Source: Oscillospiraceae bacterium (GTDB lineage Bacteria; Bacillota; Clostridia; Oscillospirales; Ruminococcaceae). From it: a stretch of DNA of 44,438 nt. The stretch is taken from positions 1 to 44,438 of the forward strand of contig CAAGEB010000043.1 of assembly GCA_900768705.1 (NCBI GenBank). Direction: 5' to 3'. Made by a program: the position numbers and the translations under genes. A model generated the notes under the pieces. It made no database searches, was not told where the DNA came from, and saw only the letters and a program-made list of their open reading frames with translations. Positions 16,942-25,701 of the stretch are shown here, one piece after another; position 1 is the stretch's first letter, and each line of letters begins with the position of its first letter.

Positions 16942-17718
16942 TCAAGCTTCCTCTGTTTCGACAAGCTCCCCGGTTTCATCCTCAACCAAGTCTGCAATGT
17001 CCTCCTCGCCGTCCGTATCGGAAACAGCGGGATTTTGTTCCGTTCCTTCCTCTGTGCCTTCACCGCCGCCAACCGCATAGGTTACTTCCACAATCTGAGA
17101 CAACGGATAAGCCGTGCCGTTTATAACTGCGGAAATCTGTCCGTCCTTGACCTGTATGGACTGGATAATTCCTGCGTCCAGCACTGTTCCGTTCTGTGCC
17201 TGACCGTTAACTGTAGCGTACATTCCCACCATCATTGCGGCTCTGGAAATGCTGTCGCCCAGCGAATCCTTCACACCGGAAGCGGTATCGTCGGTTTTCT
17301 CGGTAACTCCCGTAATCTTGGATAAATCGAAAACCTGTCCGTTGATTTTTACCGTGTAGCTGTCGCCCTCTTTTGTGACGGATTCAACCACGCCTGTTTC
17401 AACCACCAGATTTGCGCCGTCCATTTTTGAGCCTGTGGCAATCTTTCCCACAAGAGAAGAAGCGTAATTCGCCATGGAATAGGTGCTTGCGTCCTTCATG
17501 TACTGGAGAGACGAGAAGGTTGCCAGCTGACCGATAAACTCGGTATTGGATGTAGGCTCCAGAGGATCCTGATTTGTCATTTCCGCCACAAGGAGATTAA
17601 GAAAGGTTTCGGAATTTACCAGCTCCGAAGCTGCGTCCTTGAACTTATCCTTGTACTTCTCGTGGTTGCTCGCTATCTGATCCGCCGAAGAAAGACCGCT
17701 CAAAAGATCGTCTGCCAT
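16942..17718 (-). CDS. flgD: FlgD, hook capping/scaffold protein
   Basis: FlgD caps the growing hook. The N-terminal portion contains the conserved FLNLLVAEMTNQDPLEPTSN and FIGQLATFSSLQYM motifs, followed by an Ig-like/tudor-like middle. The 258 residues end in a very acidic tail (Glu/Asp/Thr from about 220 on) that is not part of the family core. The gene sits between fliK, the hook-length control gene, and the TIGR02530-type gene. An AAAGGAGG site precedes the ATG. Confidence 0.94.
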   Translation of the reverse strand: MADDLLSGLSSADQIASNHEKYKDKFKDAASELVNSETFLNLLVAEMTNQDPLEPTSNTEFIGQLATFSSLQYMKDASTYSMANYASSLVGKIATGSKMDGANLVVETGVVESVTKEGDSYTVKINGQVFDLSKITGVTEKTDDTASGVKDSLGDSISRAAMMVGMYATVNGQAQNGTVLDAGIIQSIQVKDGQISAVINGTAYPLSQIVEVTYAVGGGEGTEEGTEQNPAVSDTDGEEDIADLVEDETGELVETEEA

Positions 17719-17738
17719 TATTTTCCTCCTTTCGTAAA

Positions 17739-19172
17739 TTACATTGCGGCGATGATTTCCGCAAAGGACTGTTCGTCCTCATCGTCGTCCCGACGCTCAT
17801 TCTGCCTTGCAAAGTAGGGATTTTTTGCGCTTCCCCGATAATCCTCCGCATGAGCCTCCTGCTGCGACTCGCTGACCGTCTGCCAGCTTTCCAGCTTTAC
17901 GCCGCTGTCCTTCAGATTGCTCTGCATAAGCTCGGAGTGCTGTTCCAGAATACGCTGCGTTCTGGCGTTTTCAGCCGAAATCGTTACCGATACCGCACCG
18001 TCCGCCGCCTTGGTAAGCCTTACGGTAATTCTGCCCAGCTCCTCGGGGTTCAGCACCATGCTGTACTCCGTCTGCTCCCTGTTTTCCTTGATTGCGGTTT
18101 GCAGGGATTTCAGAACCTGCTCCGCCACATCAGAGGGCTTTACCTCAACTGTGCCGCCGTCCTTTCCCGTCAGCAGAACCGACCGGGTATTTTCCTGCGG
18201 AATTACTGTGGGAACAGAAGCGTCCCGCATCGGCTTTTCCGTGTCCTGAGCTTTGACTGTTTTTGCGCTGCGAAGCATTTCCAGCTCCTCGTTCACCGCC
18301 TTGTCGGATCTTGCCTTGTCACGAACCGCAGTAACGGGAATTTCCTGCTCCGTTGTTTCGAGGGGCTTATCTGCTTGTCTGACTTCGGGTTTGGAAATCT
18401 CTCCCTTAGCCGCAGCCTGCTCCAGCACTGCTGCCGTTTCCTCCGTAACCGCTGTTTTCTCTCCTGCGGAAACGGTATCGCTTTCCACCGCATTTCCCGT
18501 AAAATTCCGAAGAGTATTTTCGGAAATTTCCTGCGGGATATTTTCCGCCGCAGAAGCCTCTGTGTTCCGAGGTATTTCCGTATCCGCCAAGACCTGCTTC
18601 AATACGGGTTCATTCTCTGCGGACATTTCCACCGCAAGAACCGTATCTGCGGCTTCCTGTCTGACCGACTCCGAAATGCTTGCAAACTCCTCCGAAATAT
18701 TCACAATGCTGTCTGCGTTAACGCTCTGAGCCGCCAGCGACTGCACTGCCGTATCGGCTTCTCCGGAGAAAAGGCTGTCGGATTCCTCTTCGGACTCCTC
18801 ATTCTCGGCTGCGCTGTCCGTCTGCTTCAACAAAATAACCTGCGCCATCAGCTCGGGCGTGAGAAAATCCTTGGGTATATCCTTCACATTCACCTTGCCG
18901 CTTGCAATCAGCTTTGCCAGCTTGCGCATATCGCTTTTTGAGAGAATATCCGTTCCTGCGGAAATTTCACCCTGCAGCTCCTCCGCATCGGGAACATCAT
19001 ACTTGCCGCTGTCATAAGCTTCCTTAATGTCCGCAAATTTCTGCGACTTGCTGTCCAGCTCCGTCAGAAGCTCTCTGAACTTTTCGGACTGTTCCTCCAC
19101 AGCCTGAGGAATTGCCGCATCGGAAATCATATAGTCGCTGCGTGTGCTGTTTGCCGAAACTGTTACTGCCAT
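17739..19172 (-). CDS. fliK: FliK, hook-length control protein
   Basis: FliK measures hook length and signals FlhB to switch substrates. The long N-terminal two-thirds are low complexity (Glu, Ala, Ser, Val). The C-terminal domain (MVLNPEELGRITVRLTKAAD, then VSVTISAENARTQRILEQH) is the Flg_hook domain. The frame opens at GTG 19,181, but ATG 19,172 has GGAGG nine bases upstream, giving 477 residues. It lies before flgD and after fliJ. Confidence 0.92.
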   Translation of the reverse strand: MAVTVSANSTRSDYMISDAAIPQAVEEQSEKFRELLTELDSKSQKFADIKEAYDSGKYDVPDAEELQGEISAGTDILSKSDMRKLAKLIASGKVNVKDIPKDFLTPELMAQVILLKQTDSAAENEESEEESDSLFSGEADTAVQSLAAQSVNADSIVNISEEFASISESVRQEAADTVLAVEMSAENEPVLKQVLADTEIPRNTEASAAENIPQEISENTLRNFTGNAVESDTVSAGEKTAVTEETAAVLEQAAAKGEISKPEVRQADKPLETTEQEIPVTAVRDKARSDKAVNEELEMLRSAKTVKAQDTEKPMRDASVPTVIPQENTRSVLLTGKDGGTVEVKPSDVAEQVLKSLQTAIKENREQTEYSMVLNPEELGRITVRLTKAADGAVSVTISAENARTQRILEQHSELMQSNLKDSGVKLESWQTVSESQQEAHAEDYRGSAKNPYFARQNERRDDDEDEQSFAEIIAAM

Positions 19173-19240
19173 TTCTTTCACCTCCTTTCACTGTAGAAAA
19201 AAGATAATATATATCAAGGCTTACGCCGTTGATAACCCGA

Positions 19241-19699
19241 TTACTGCTGCGCCGCCATTGCGGCTCTTACTGTCTGACCGCTGACAAATTCCTCAATAAA
19301 CTGCTCGTTTTCCTTGCCTGCGGAAATTTTATACTCCTCCAGCTGCTTTTCCTCCAGCTTTTCCAGAGTTTTCACATCCTTGGTGGCTTCCACCACCACT
19401 CCCAGCTGTTTTTCGATTTCCAGCTTCTTCTGCTCCGCCTGCTGCTCTTTGAGATGTATTTCCTGCTGGAGAGTGACTATGTAACGCTTGCGAACCGCAA
19501 TATCATGCGCCGCCGCTCCTCCGCTGCAAACACGGGTAAGCTCCTCGCTTTGCTGCTCCACCTTTTTCAGCAGCTCCTCATGAGCTTCTTCAATTCTGCT
19601 CAGATCGCCTCTGAGCACCGCAAGAGCGTTCTTCTGCCTGTCAAGCTCCTGTCCCCGAAAATCTTTCAGCTTCTGCAATGTGAACTGAAATTGCTTCAC
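19241..19699 (-). CDS. fliJ: FliJ, export chaperone escort protein
   Basis: FliJ is the coiled-coil stalk of the export ATPase. The 152 residues are almost wholly charged helix (FTLQKLKDFRGQELDRQKNA at the N-terminus, long Glu/Gln-rich heptads to about residue 120). It starts at GTG with GAGGAGG nine bases upstream, right after fliI. Sequence similarity across the family is weak, so the call combines the coiled-coil profile, length and position. Confidence 0.9.
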   Translation of the reverse strand: MKQFQFTLQKLKDFRGQELDRQKNALAVLRGDLSRIEEAHEELLKKVEQQSEELTRVCSGGAAAHDIAVRKRYIVTLQQEIHLKEQQAEQKKLEIEKQLGVVVEATKDVKTLEKLEEKQLEEYKISAGKENEQFIEEFVSGQTVRAAMAAQQ

Positions 19700-19723
19700 A
19701 CCGCATCACCTCCTCAACAGCCT

Positions 19724-21037
19724 TTACTTATCATTTACCGCTTCAATCAGCAGCTTTACGGTTTCGTCGAAGGTGTAGCTTTCGTCCACCGCCTGCATCA
19801 GGAAGCCGTTAATGGCGTCTATTTTCTTTATTGCCTCATCCAGCTGCGGATTTGTGCCGTGCTTGTATGCGCCTATGGAAATCAGGTCATAATTGGCATT
19901 GTACAGCGAAAGCAGATTTCGCAGCTTTCCCGCCGCCGCCTTATGTTCCGGTGAAGCAATCTCACTCATCAGACGGGATACGCTGGGAAGTATGTCAATG
20001 GCGGGATAATGATTCTGCGCCGCTATCTTTCTCGAAAGAATGATATGTCCGTCAATTATACCTCGCACGGTATCCGCAATAGGCTCATTAGTGTCGTCGC
20101 CCTCAACCAGCACGGTGTAAATTCCCGTTATGGAGCCCTCCGGGAAGTTTCCCGCCCGCTCCAGCAGCTTGGGCATTGCGCTGTATATCGACGGCGTATA
20201 GCCTCTGGCAATAGGCGGCTCGCCTGTGGAAAGCCCAACCTCACGCAGCGCCATGGCGTAACGGGTAAGGGAATCCATCATCAGCAGCACATCCATTCCC
20301 TGCTTCATAAAATACTCTGCAATCGCCGTTGCGGTGAGAGGACATTTGCTTCGCATCATAGCCGGCTGATCGGAGGTGGCAATCACCAGCACCGACCGTG
20401 CCATACCCTCTTCTCCCAGATCCCTCTCGATAAACTCACGAACCTCACGGCCACGCTCGCCTACCAGAGCGATTACATTGATGTCCGCCTTTACTTTTCG
20501 GGCAATCATACCCATCAGAGTGGATTTTCCCACGCCGGAGCCTGCGAATATTCCCATTCTCTGACCCTTGCCCATGGTGAGCATACCGTCAATGGCTTTC
20601 ACGCCAAGCTGGATTGTCTCGTGAATAGGAGGTCTGGTAAAGGGATTTACGGGAATTCCGGTAATGGATACCTGATCCTCATATTCAATTTCCGCTCCTC
20701 CGTCCAGAGGATTTCCCGCTGCGTCGATTATTCTTCCGATCAGCTTCTGTCCAACACGGACATTCAGCTTGTCTCCGGTGTTGTCCACAATGCTTCCTGG
20801 ACCTATGCCCTCGATTTCGGTGTAGGGCATAAGCAGAATGTTGCTTTTGTTGAAGCCCACAACCTCTGCTTTAATATAAGATGACATATCCTTGGAGAAT
20901 ATGCGGCACACATCTCCGATATTTGCGGGTGGACCGCTTGCCTCAATCGTCAGTCCCGAAATTTTCTCGATTTTGCCCATATAGCGGAACAGCTCTGCTT
21001 TTTTTATATCATCACGAAATCCCGCTAAATCAAGCAT
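19724..21037 (-). CDS. fliI: FliI, flagellum-specific ATPase
   Basis: FliI is the hexameric ATPase that energises flagellar export, related to the F1 beta subunit. The 437-residue protein shows the Walker A loop GIFAGSGVGKSTLMG, the catalytic region ALVGERGREVREFIE, Walker B LLMMDSLTRYAMALREVG, and the type III-specific EPPIARGYTPSIYSAMPKL. A GGAGTGG site precedes the ATG. FliH, its regulator, and FliJ, its stalk, are encoded on either side, but a small gene separates fliI from fliH. Confidence 0.97.
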   Translation of the reverse strand: MLDLAGFRDDIKKAELFRYMGKIEKISGLTIEASGPPANIGDVCRIFSKDMSSYIKAEVVGFNKSNILLMPYTEIEGIGPGSIVDNTGDKLNVRVGQKLIGRIIDAAGNPLDGGAEIEYEDQVSITGIPVNPFTRPPIHETIQLGVKAIDGMLTMGKGQRMGIFAGSGVGKSTLMGMIARKVKADINVIALVGERGREVREFIERDLGEEGMARSVLVIATSDQPAMMRSKCPLTATAIAEYFMKQGMDVLLMMDSLTRYAMALREVGLSTGEPPIARGYTPSIYSAMPKLLERAGNFPEGSITGIYTVLVEGDDTNEPIADTVRGIIDGHIILSRKIAAQNHYPAIDILPSVSRLMSEIASPEHKAAAGKLRNLLSLYNANYDLISIGAYKHGTNPQLDEAIKKIDAINGFLMQAVDESYTFDETVKLLIEAVNDK

Positions 21038-21087
21038 TTTACCACTCCATTTTTACTGCACAGACAAGCTTCCAATATCAAAGGGCG

Positions 21088-21261
21088 TTATTTAATTATC
21101 TTCCTGCCTTTATCCTTCGGCAAGCTGACAACATTTCCCGCACGCTCTGTTTTCTGCTTATTTCTGCGTTTCCCGGCTTTCAGGGAGTCGATAATATCAA
21201 CAACCCTTTCGCCGATAACTTCAACGAAGAAATCGCCCACAAACTCGATAAAATAGTCCAA
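21088..21261 (-). CDS. Small 57-residue protein of unknown function, TTG start
   Basis: The 242-bp gap between fliH and fliI holds an open frame starting at TTG with GGAGG six bases upstream, 18 bases after the fliH stop, and ending TAA 50 bases before fliI. The predicted peptide opens (M)DYFIEFVGDFFVEVIGERV, an amphipathic, aromatic and acidic helix. It continues with VDIIDSLKAGKRRNKQK and a Lys/Arg-rich tail. I do not recognise the family. Position, strong ribosome site and tight packing argue that it is translated. The helix could bind a membrane or a coiled coil, but this is speculation. Confidence 0.6.
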   Translation of the reverse strand: MDYFIEFVGDFFVEVIGERVVDIIDSLKAGKRRNKQKTERAGNVVSLPKDKGRKIIK

Positions 21262-21279
21262 AGCCGCCTCCGTGAATAA

Positions 21280-22254
21280 TCACTCTTCACCGTCAGCCGG
21301 CTGTTCGTCAACAGTTTTTTCGGCTTCCTCTGTTTTGCGCCGACTTCGTTTTTTTCTGATTTCTCCTCGGAATTTTCCTTCGCCAAGCTCCCGTATCATC
21401 TTGAGCTGGGTGTTGATGCCTGCGTCGGTGATTTCCTCGCCATTATCCACAATCACAGTTCCCGGTTCTGCGTCGGGAATAAGCTCCACCTCCACATGAG
21501 GCACCCCGCCGCACAGCTCCTTCAGGTATTCGTAATCCCCCGCAAACTCCGCAGAGGCTCCGTTTTCGTCGAGAGTAATGCGGATATGGTCGGAGCTTCC
21601 GAATTCCTTCGCCGCTTTCTTGATAAGCTTCTTGGCAGCCGTGCCGTCCTTGACGCTCATGCTGTTCAGCGTGACCTTGTTGGCAATATCCATTACCGTG
21701 TCGAAAATATCCTTTTCGTATTGCTCAAAAAGCTCCGCTTTTCTCTCGTTGATACGCTCCGAAAATTCCTTTGCTTCGCCGAGTATAGACTGACCCGCCT
21801 GCATACAGGCGGCAACGCCGTCCTTCTTTCCCTGCTCAAAGCCCTCGGCTCTTGCCTTGATGTAAATGTCGTCACGATCTCCCTTTGCCTTGGCGATTAT
21901 TTCCTCCGCTTCCTTGCGGGAAGCCTCTGTCAAAGCTTCTGCACGGCGTTTCGCCTCCAGAATGACTTCCTTGCCCTGACTTATGTACTGCTCTTTCAGT
22001 GCCGCCAGCTCCTCCTGCCTGCGCTGTATTTCACGCTCGGCAAAAATCAGCTCCGTTTCACGCTTTGCCAGCAGCTCCTCCGGGGAAAACCTCGGCTCGG
22101 GATTCTTTTTTTCGCATTTTATATTCTGTTCCGTCGGAGACGCTTCGCCGATCTGCTGCCGGGAGGGCTTCGGACTGTTCACCGAGTTGGGGATATCCAC
22201 CCCGCCCTTTTCCCTGCTGCCGTAACGAACGGAATTATATTTCAGAACCGACAT
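21280..22254 (-). CDS. fliH: FliH, export ATPase regulator
   Basis: FliH binds FliI and links it to the switch. The 324 residues include a long charged coiled coil (about 70-190, rich in Glu/Lys/Ala: AKRETELIFAEREIQRRQEE) and a C-terminal FliH/YscL-like domain (KVTLNSMSVKDGTAAKKLIK onward). GGAGG lies seven bases before the ATG. The C-terminus is extended by a Glu/Lys-rich tail. The gene is separated from fliG by a 346-bp gap filled mostly with repeats, so its expression may depend on what that gap does. Confidence 0.9.
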   Translation of the reverse strand: MSVLKYNSVRYGSREKGGVDIPNSVNSPKPSRQQIGEASPTEQNIKCEKKNPEPRFSPEELLAKRETELIFAEREIQRRQEELAALKEQYISQGKEVILEAKRRAEALTEASRKEAEEIIAKAKGDRDDIYIKARAEGFEQGKKDGVAACMQAGQSILGEAKEFSERINERKAELFEQYEKDIFDTVMDIANKVTLNSMSVKDGTAAKKLIKKAAKEFGSSDHIRITLDENGASAEFAGDYEYLKELCGGVPHVEVELIPDAEPGTVIVDNGEEITDAGINTQLKMIRELGEGKFRGEIRKKRSRRKTEEAEKTVDEQPADGEE

Positions 22255-22370
22255 AAAATCCCTCCGTTTTCATACTGTCAGGCTGCGTGTCCTTGGTGAT
22301 AGCCGAATCTGTACAAGGCTCTGTCGTTTTTCGCTTTGTCTTTAGCTCCGGCTTTATCTCTGTCTGTGTC

Positions 22371-22404
22371 TCTATCTCTATCTCTATCTCTATCTCTATC
22401 TCTA
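22371..22404. repeat. Hexanucleotide microsatellite (TCTATC)n
   Basis: The plus strand has 5.7 perfect tandem copies of TCTATC, which is GATAGA in the flagellar mRNA sense. It directly abuts the 22-bp repeat array, in the gap between fliG and fliH. No gene plausibly uses it as coding sequence. Confidence 0.9.
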
Positions 22405-22580
22405 TGTTACAATGTAACACTTCCCTTGTTACAATGTAACACTTCCCTTGTTACAATGTAACGCTTCTTATGTTACAATGTAACGCTTTTCTTGTTACAA
22501 TGTAACACTTTTCTTGTTACAATGTAACACTTTTCTTGTTACAATGTAACGCTTTTTTTGTTACAACGCATCACTCCTTT
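22405..22580. repeat. Array of eight 22-bp repeats, each with a 13-bp palindrome
   Basis: Seven near-identical 22-bp units plus one degenerate unit (22,559-22,580) lie between fliG and fliH. Each begins TGTTACAATGTAAC, in which GTTACA and TGTAAC are inverted arms around one central A, followed by an 8-base pyrimidine-rich spacer that varies. The 22-bp period is close to two helical turns, so all palindromes face the same side of DNA. In RNA each unit can form a 5-bp stem with a 3-nt loop. It could be an operator array, a hairpin array tuning the fliG/fliH ratio, or a simple tandem repeat. Confidence 0.92.
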
Positions 22581-22600
22581 ACCGTAATACTGCCTCTGCG

Positions 22601-23626
22601 TTAAGGAATATACTCGTCCCCTCCGCCGCTCGGAATGGTGATTGCACCCTCCTGCTCCAATCTTCTGATGATACCCACGATACGCTGCTGCGCTTCGTCC
22701 ACATCACGCATACGAACATTGTGGAGGTATTCGATATCCGCCTGAAGGTTCTCTCTCGCACGGGAAGAAACATTGGCGAAAATGCACTCCGCAACCTCCT
22801 GCGTTGAACCCTTGATCGCCACTGCCAGATCCTTGGAATCCACCTGCTTGACAAATTCCTGAATATCCTTCGGCTCCAGCTTGACGATATCCTCGAACAC
22901 AAACATCTTCTGTTTGATAAGATCGGCAAGCTTCTGATCCCTTGCGGACAGCTCGTCGAATATGTATTTCTCGGTGGCACGGTCAACATTGTTCATAACC
23001 TCTGCAACATAGTTGATACCGCCCACCTCCATGGAATCGGTGCTTGCAAGAGTTGCAAACTTCTTTTCCAACGAAGCCTCGATAGCTTTTACAACCTCCG
23101 GCGAAGCTCTGTCCATGTTGGCGATACGCTCCACCACATCAACGCGCTTTTCCTTCGGCAATTCGGAAAGTATCGCCGAAGCCTGATCCGTTCTTGCGTA
23201 GGACAGTATCAGCGCAATGGTCTGCGGATGCTCGTTCTGAACGATTGCCAGCAGGTTTTTATAGTCTGCTTTCCGAACAAAGTCGAAGGACTTGGTTTCC
23301 AGCTGCTTGGTAATACGGTTCAGCAGGTTATTCGCCGCCTCCGAACCGAAAGCCTTCTCCAGAACATTCCTTGCGTAATCCAGTCCGCCCTCGGTTATTA
23401 CCTTCTGGGTAAGACACAGCTCATAAAACTCGTTGAGCGTTTCCTCCACGGTTTCTATGGGGTGGTACTCCATTTTGGCAAGCTCAATGGAAATTTCCTC
23501 CACCTCGTCGTCGCTGAGGTGCTTGTATATCTGAGAAGCGTTCTCTGCGCCCATGGAAGCCAGCACCAGAGCTACCTTCTGGGTTGCCGAGAGTTCTCCG
23601 TTATTCTTGTGGTCATTTGCGGGCAT
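22601..23626 (-). CDS. fliG: FliG, flagellar motor switch protein
   Basis: FliG is the rotor protein that touches MotA. The 341 residues show the three-domain family layout: an N-terminal domain binding FliF (SATQKVALVLASMGAENASQ), a middle domain with the EHPQTIALILSYARTDQAS motif (the EHPQ motif), and a C-terminal torque domain (FVFEDIVKLEPKDIQEFVKQ). The frame extends to GTG 23,635, but ATG 23,626 has a purine-rich GGTGAGG site directly upstream. It follows fliF by about 30 bases and is followed by the repeat-filled gap. Confidence 0.96.
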   Translation of the reverse strand: MPANDHKNNGELSATQKVALVLASMGAENASQIYKHLSDDEVEEISIELAKMEYHPIETVEETLNEFYELCLTQKVITEGGLDYARNVLEKAFGSEAANNLLNRITKQLETKSFDFVRKADYKNLLAIVQNEHPQTIALILSYARTDQASAILSELPKEKRVDVVERIANMDRASPEVVKAIEASLEKKFATLASTDSMEVGGINYVAEVMNNVDRATEKYIFDELSARDQKLADLIKQKMFVFEDIVKLEPKDIQEFVKQVDSKDLAVAIKGSTQEVAECIFANVSSRARENLQADIEYLHNVRMRDVDEAQQRIVGIIRRLEQEGAITIPSGGGDEYIP

Positions 23627-23658
23627 AGCCCTCACCCCGTTTCAGTATGTATTTGCCG

Positions 23659-25314
23659 TCAATTGTCTTCCCGCATCATATTCTTGATAATCTGAGCCAC
23701 GATTTCCGGGCTGGTATTTGCAAAGTCTGCAATTTCCCGCTTGAGTATGGTCTCCCGGGAATCCTTGCCCGCTTCTTCGGTAAGACTTGCAATATTGAAA
23801 TTGACTTCCTGCGGCTGCTCGGGATCCGAAGATGCAGAACCGATATCCGCCGATGCCGCCTGTGCGGCTGCAATAGCCTGCTCCTGTCTGCGTCTTATCT
23901 TCTTCTTGCGGCTCTTGCTCATAAAGAGGGACAGTATAAGCAACAGAAGAAGAATTACTCCGAGAGCAATTACAACTATCAGCAGTACATTTCGGAAGCT
24001 GTCAACGGGCTTGGTGATAATGCCAAATCCGTCTCCTGCCGTTGTGCCACCGTTGCCGGTAAGCGCAAATGCCGTGTTGTAAACCGCCACATTCGCCATA
24101 TCGGTTCCTGCCGCCGCCGCAACGAACCGCTCCAGACTTTCACGCTCTGCGTCGGTCATATTGGTGGTATTCACCGCAACGCCCACGGTAAGCTTATCTA
24201 TGCTGTAGCCGTCCTTGATGATATTGGTCTTGATATTGGTAACATCGTACTGGATTTCGTCCTTCTTGTAATAGAAGTCCTGACCGTCGGCAATGCCTTC
24301 CAGAGTGGGATAGTCGGGAGACTGGTCGGCATTGGGTGTAGTTCCCACCAGACCGTCGCTGTTTTCCAGACCGTCATACTCGGTAACATGCTGCTCGTGA
24401 TTTATAACTCCCGCATTCGTATCGCCGTTGGGCTGATATTCGGTGGATTCAACGGTTTTCTGATCATAGTTGAGTATTGCGGAAACATTCACCGCATAGC
24501 CGTTTTCGCCGTACATCTTGGTAAGCATTTCCTTCAGACTGGACATCAGAGCCGCCTGCATTTCGCACTGGAATTTCAGCCGCTTCTGCGCCACAACCGT
24601 TCCCGAAGCGTCCTTGAGGCCGTTCTGCTCCTCTTCCTCGGAAATCCATTCGTAGGAGCGTCCCAGAGTGTCCATAACGGAAATATTGTCGTTGACAAGT
24701 CCGTCAACGCTGGTGGCAACCATACGGAAAATCGCTCTTACCTCAGCGTTGGTAAGCTCCTCGCCGTCACGGAGAGTAAGCACAACGGAGCAGGTGGGAA
24801 CCTCTTCCTTTTCGGTGATGACATAATCCCTTGTTTTCGGGATATCCAGATTTACCGTGGCGGTTCTGACAGGATCCAGCTGTGCCAGAGTTGCGGCAAT
24901 CCGTGCCTCACGCTGCTGACGCTGAACCTCCCGCTTGTCCGAATCGGTGCTCCACAGATCCACGCCGTCATTCCAGATGTCGTAATTGGTGGAATTCTTG
25001 GGATAGCCCTGCACGGAAAGCTGCATACGCAGATTATCCACCTGATCGCTGGGGACAATGATGTCGCCGTTGCCGTTCATACGCACATCGGAAACTCCCA
25101 GATCGGTGATAGCTGCGGAAATTTCTCCCGCCTCAGCGGTGGTAAGCCCCGAAAAGAGCACCGCCTCGTCCTTATGATTCAGAAGATTTACCAGTATGAT
25201 TATTATTGCAATAAGAGCGACAGGCACCGCTATAATCAGTATTTTAACCGCTTTTGAAAAGCCCGTCCACTTATCCTTAATGACTGTTGTAACCTTTTTT
25301 ACTTTTTCGTTCAT
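23659..25314 (-). CDS. fliF: FliF, MS-ring protein
   Basis: FliF forms the membrane ring on which the flagellum is built. The 551 residues have an N-terminal transmembrane helix (about 22-44), ring-building motifs (LFSGLTTAEAGEISAAITDL, then NYDIWNDGVDLWSTD and REVQRQQREARIAATLAQLD), and a second transmembrane helix at about 445-470. A cytoplasmic C-terminal tail for FliG binding follows. A GGAAGGAA site precedes the ATG. It is between fliE and fliG, the standard position. Confidence 0.97.
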   Translation of the reverse strand: MNEKVKKVTTVIKDKWTGFSKAVKILIIAVPVALIAIIIILVNLLNHKDEAVLFSGLTTAEAGEISAAITDLGVSDVRMNGNGDIIVPSDQVDNLRMQLSVQGYPKNSTNYDIWNDGVDLWSTDSDKREVQRQQREARIAATLAQLDPVRTATVNLDIPKTRDYVITEKEEVPTCSVVLTLRDGEELTNAEVRAIFRMVATSVDGLVNDNISVMDTLGRSYEWISEEEEQNGLKDASGTVVAQKRLKFQCEMQAALMSSLKEMLTKMYGENGYAVNVSAILNYDQKTVESTEYQPNGDTNAGVINHEQHVTEYDGLENSDGLVGTTPNADQSPDYPTLEGIADGQDFYYKKDEIQYDVTNIKTNIIKDGYSIDKLTVGVAVNTTNMTDAERESLERFVAAAAGTDMANVAVYNTAFALTGNGGTTAGDGFGIITKPVDSFRNVLLIVVIALGVILLLLLILSLFMSKSRKKKIRRRQEQAIAAAQAASADIGSASSDPEQPQEVNFNIASLTEEAGKDSRETILKREIADFANTSPEIVAQIIKNMMREDN

Positions 25315-25359
25315 TAATAATTCCTTCCGGAAGAAAATATAATCGCCGTAAAATCTGCC

Positions 25360-25674
25360 TTAAATCTGCATATTAATAATGGTATTGTATGCGCTCAGAA
25401 CCTCGTTCTTTACGGTAACAAGCACATCAACGGCGGTGTTTGCCTTTTCGATATTTGCCTGCATTTCAGCCAGATTATCCATATTTCCCAGCATAAGGTC
25501 GATAGCGTCCCTGTCCACCTGCTCGTTGGTTTCAACCACATTGGTGTAAAGACCCCTGAATATGTCCAAAAAGGACGCCTTGCTCACATCGTAGGTTCTG
25601 TCATCGCTGTCCATAGAGGGCATACGATCCATTCTTTCAAGCCGTTCCAGCGTTACAAGAGGTGTAAGTTCCAT
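25360..25674 (-). CDS. fliE: FliE, basal body rod/MS-ring junction protein
   Basis: FliE joins the MS ring to the rod. The 104-residue protein ends with the typical region (NVVETNEQVDRDAIDLMLGN, MDNLAEMQANIEKANTAVDV and LVTVKNEVLSAYNTIINMQI). The N-terminal region is poorly conserved. Its position between flgC and fliF is standard. GGGGAGA lies about 11 bases before the ATG, a slightly long spacing. Confidence 0.95.
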   Translation of the reverse strand: MELTPLVTLERLERMDRMPSMDSDDRTYDVSKASFLDIFRGLYTNVVETNEQVDRDAIDLMLGNMDNLAEMQANIEKANTAVDVLVTVKNEVLSAYNTIINMQI

Positions 25675-25701
25675 AGTATGTAATTCTCCCCTTTATCGGA
25701 T

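Noticed and set aside
22235..22420. 61-residue frame overlapping the fliH start
   Set aside because: Its N-terminus is an Ile-Glu run encoded by the TCTATC microsatellite and it has no ribosome site.
22405..22580. CRISPR array
   Set aside because: The conserved part is only about 14 bp with 8-bp spacers, far shorter than CRISPR units, and no cas genes are present.
22405..22580. CopY/BlaI-type operator assignment for the palindrome
   Set aside because: Those operators have the TACA and TGTA arms two bases apart as I recall, while here only one base separates them, and no such regulator is encoded nearby.
23647..25257. 536-residue plus-strand frame antisense to fliF
   Set aside because: fliF on the other strand is unmistakable, and the antisense product is His/Arg/Cys-rich without any domain.
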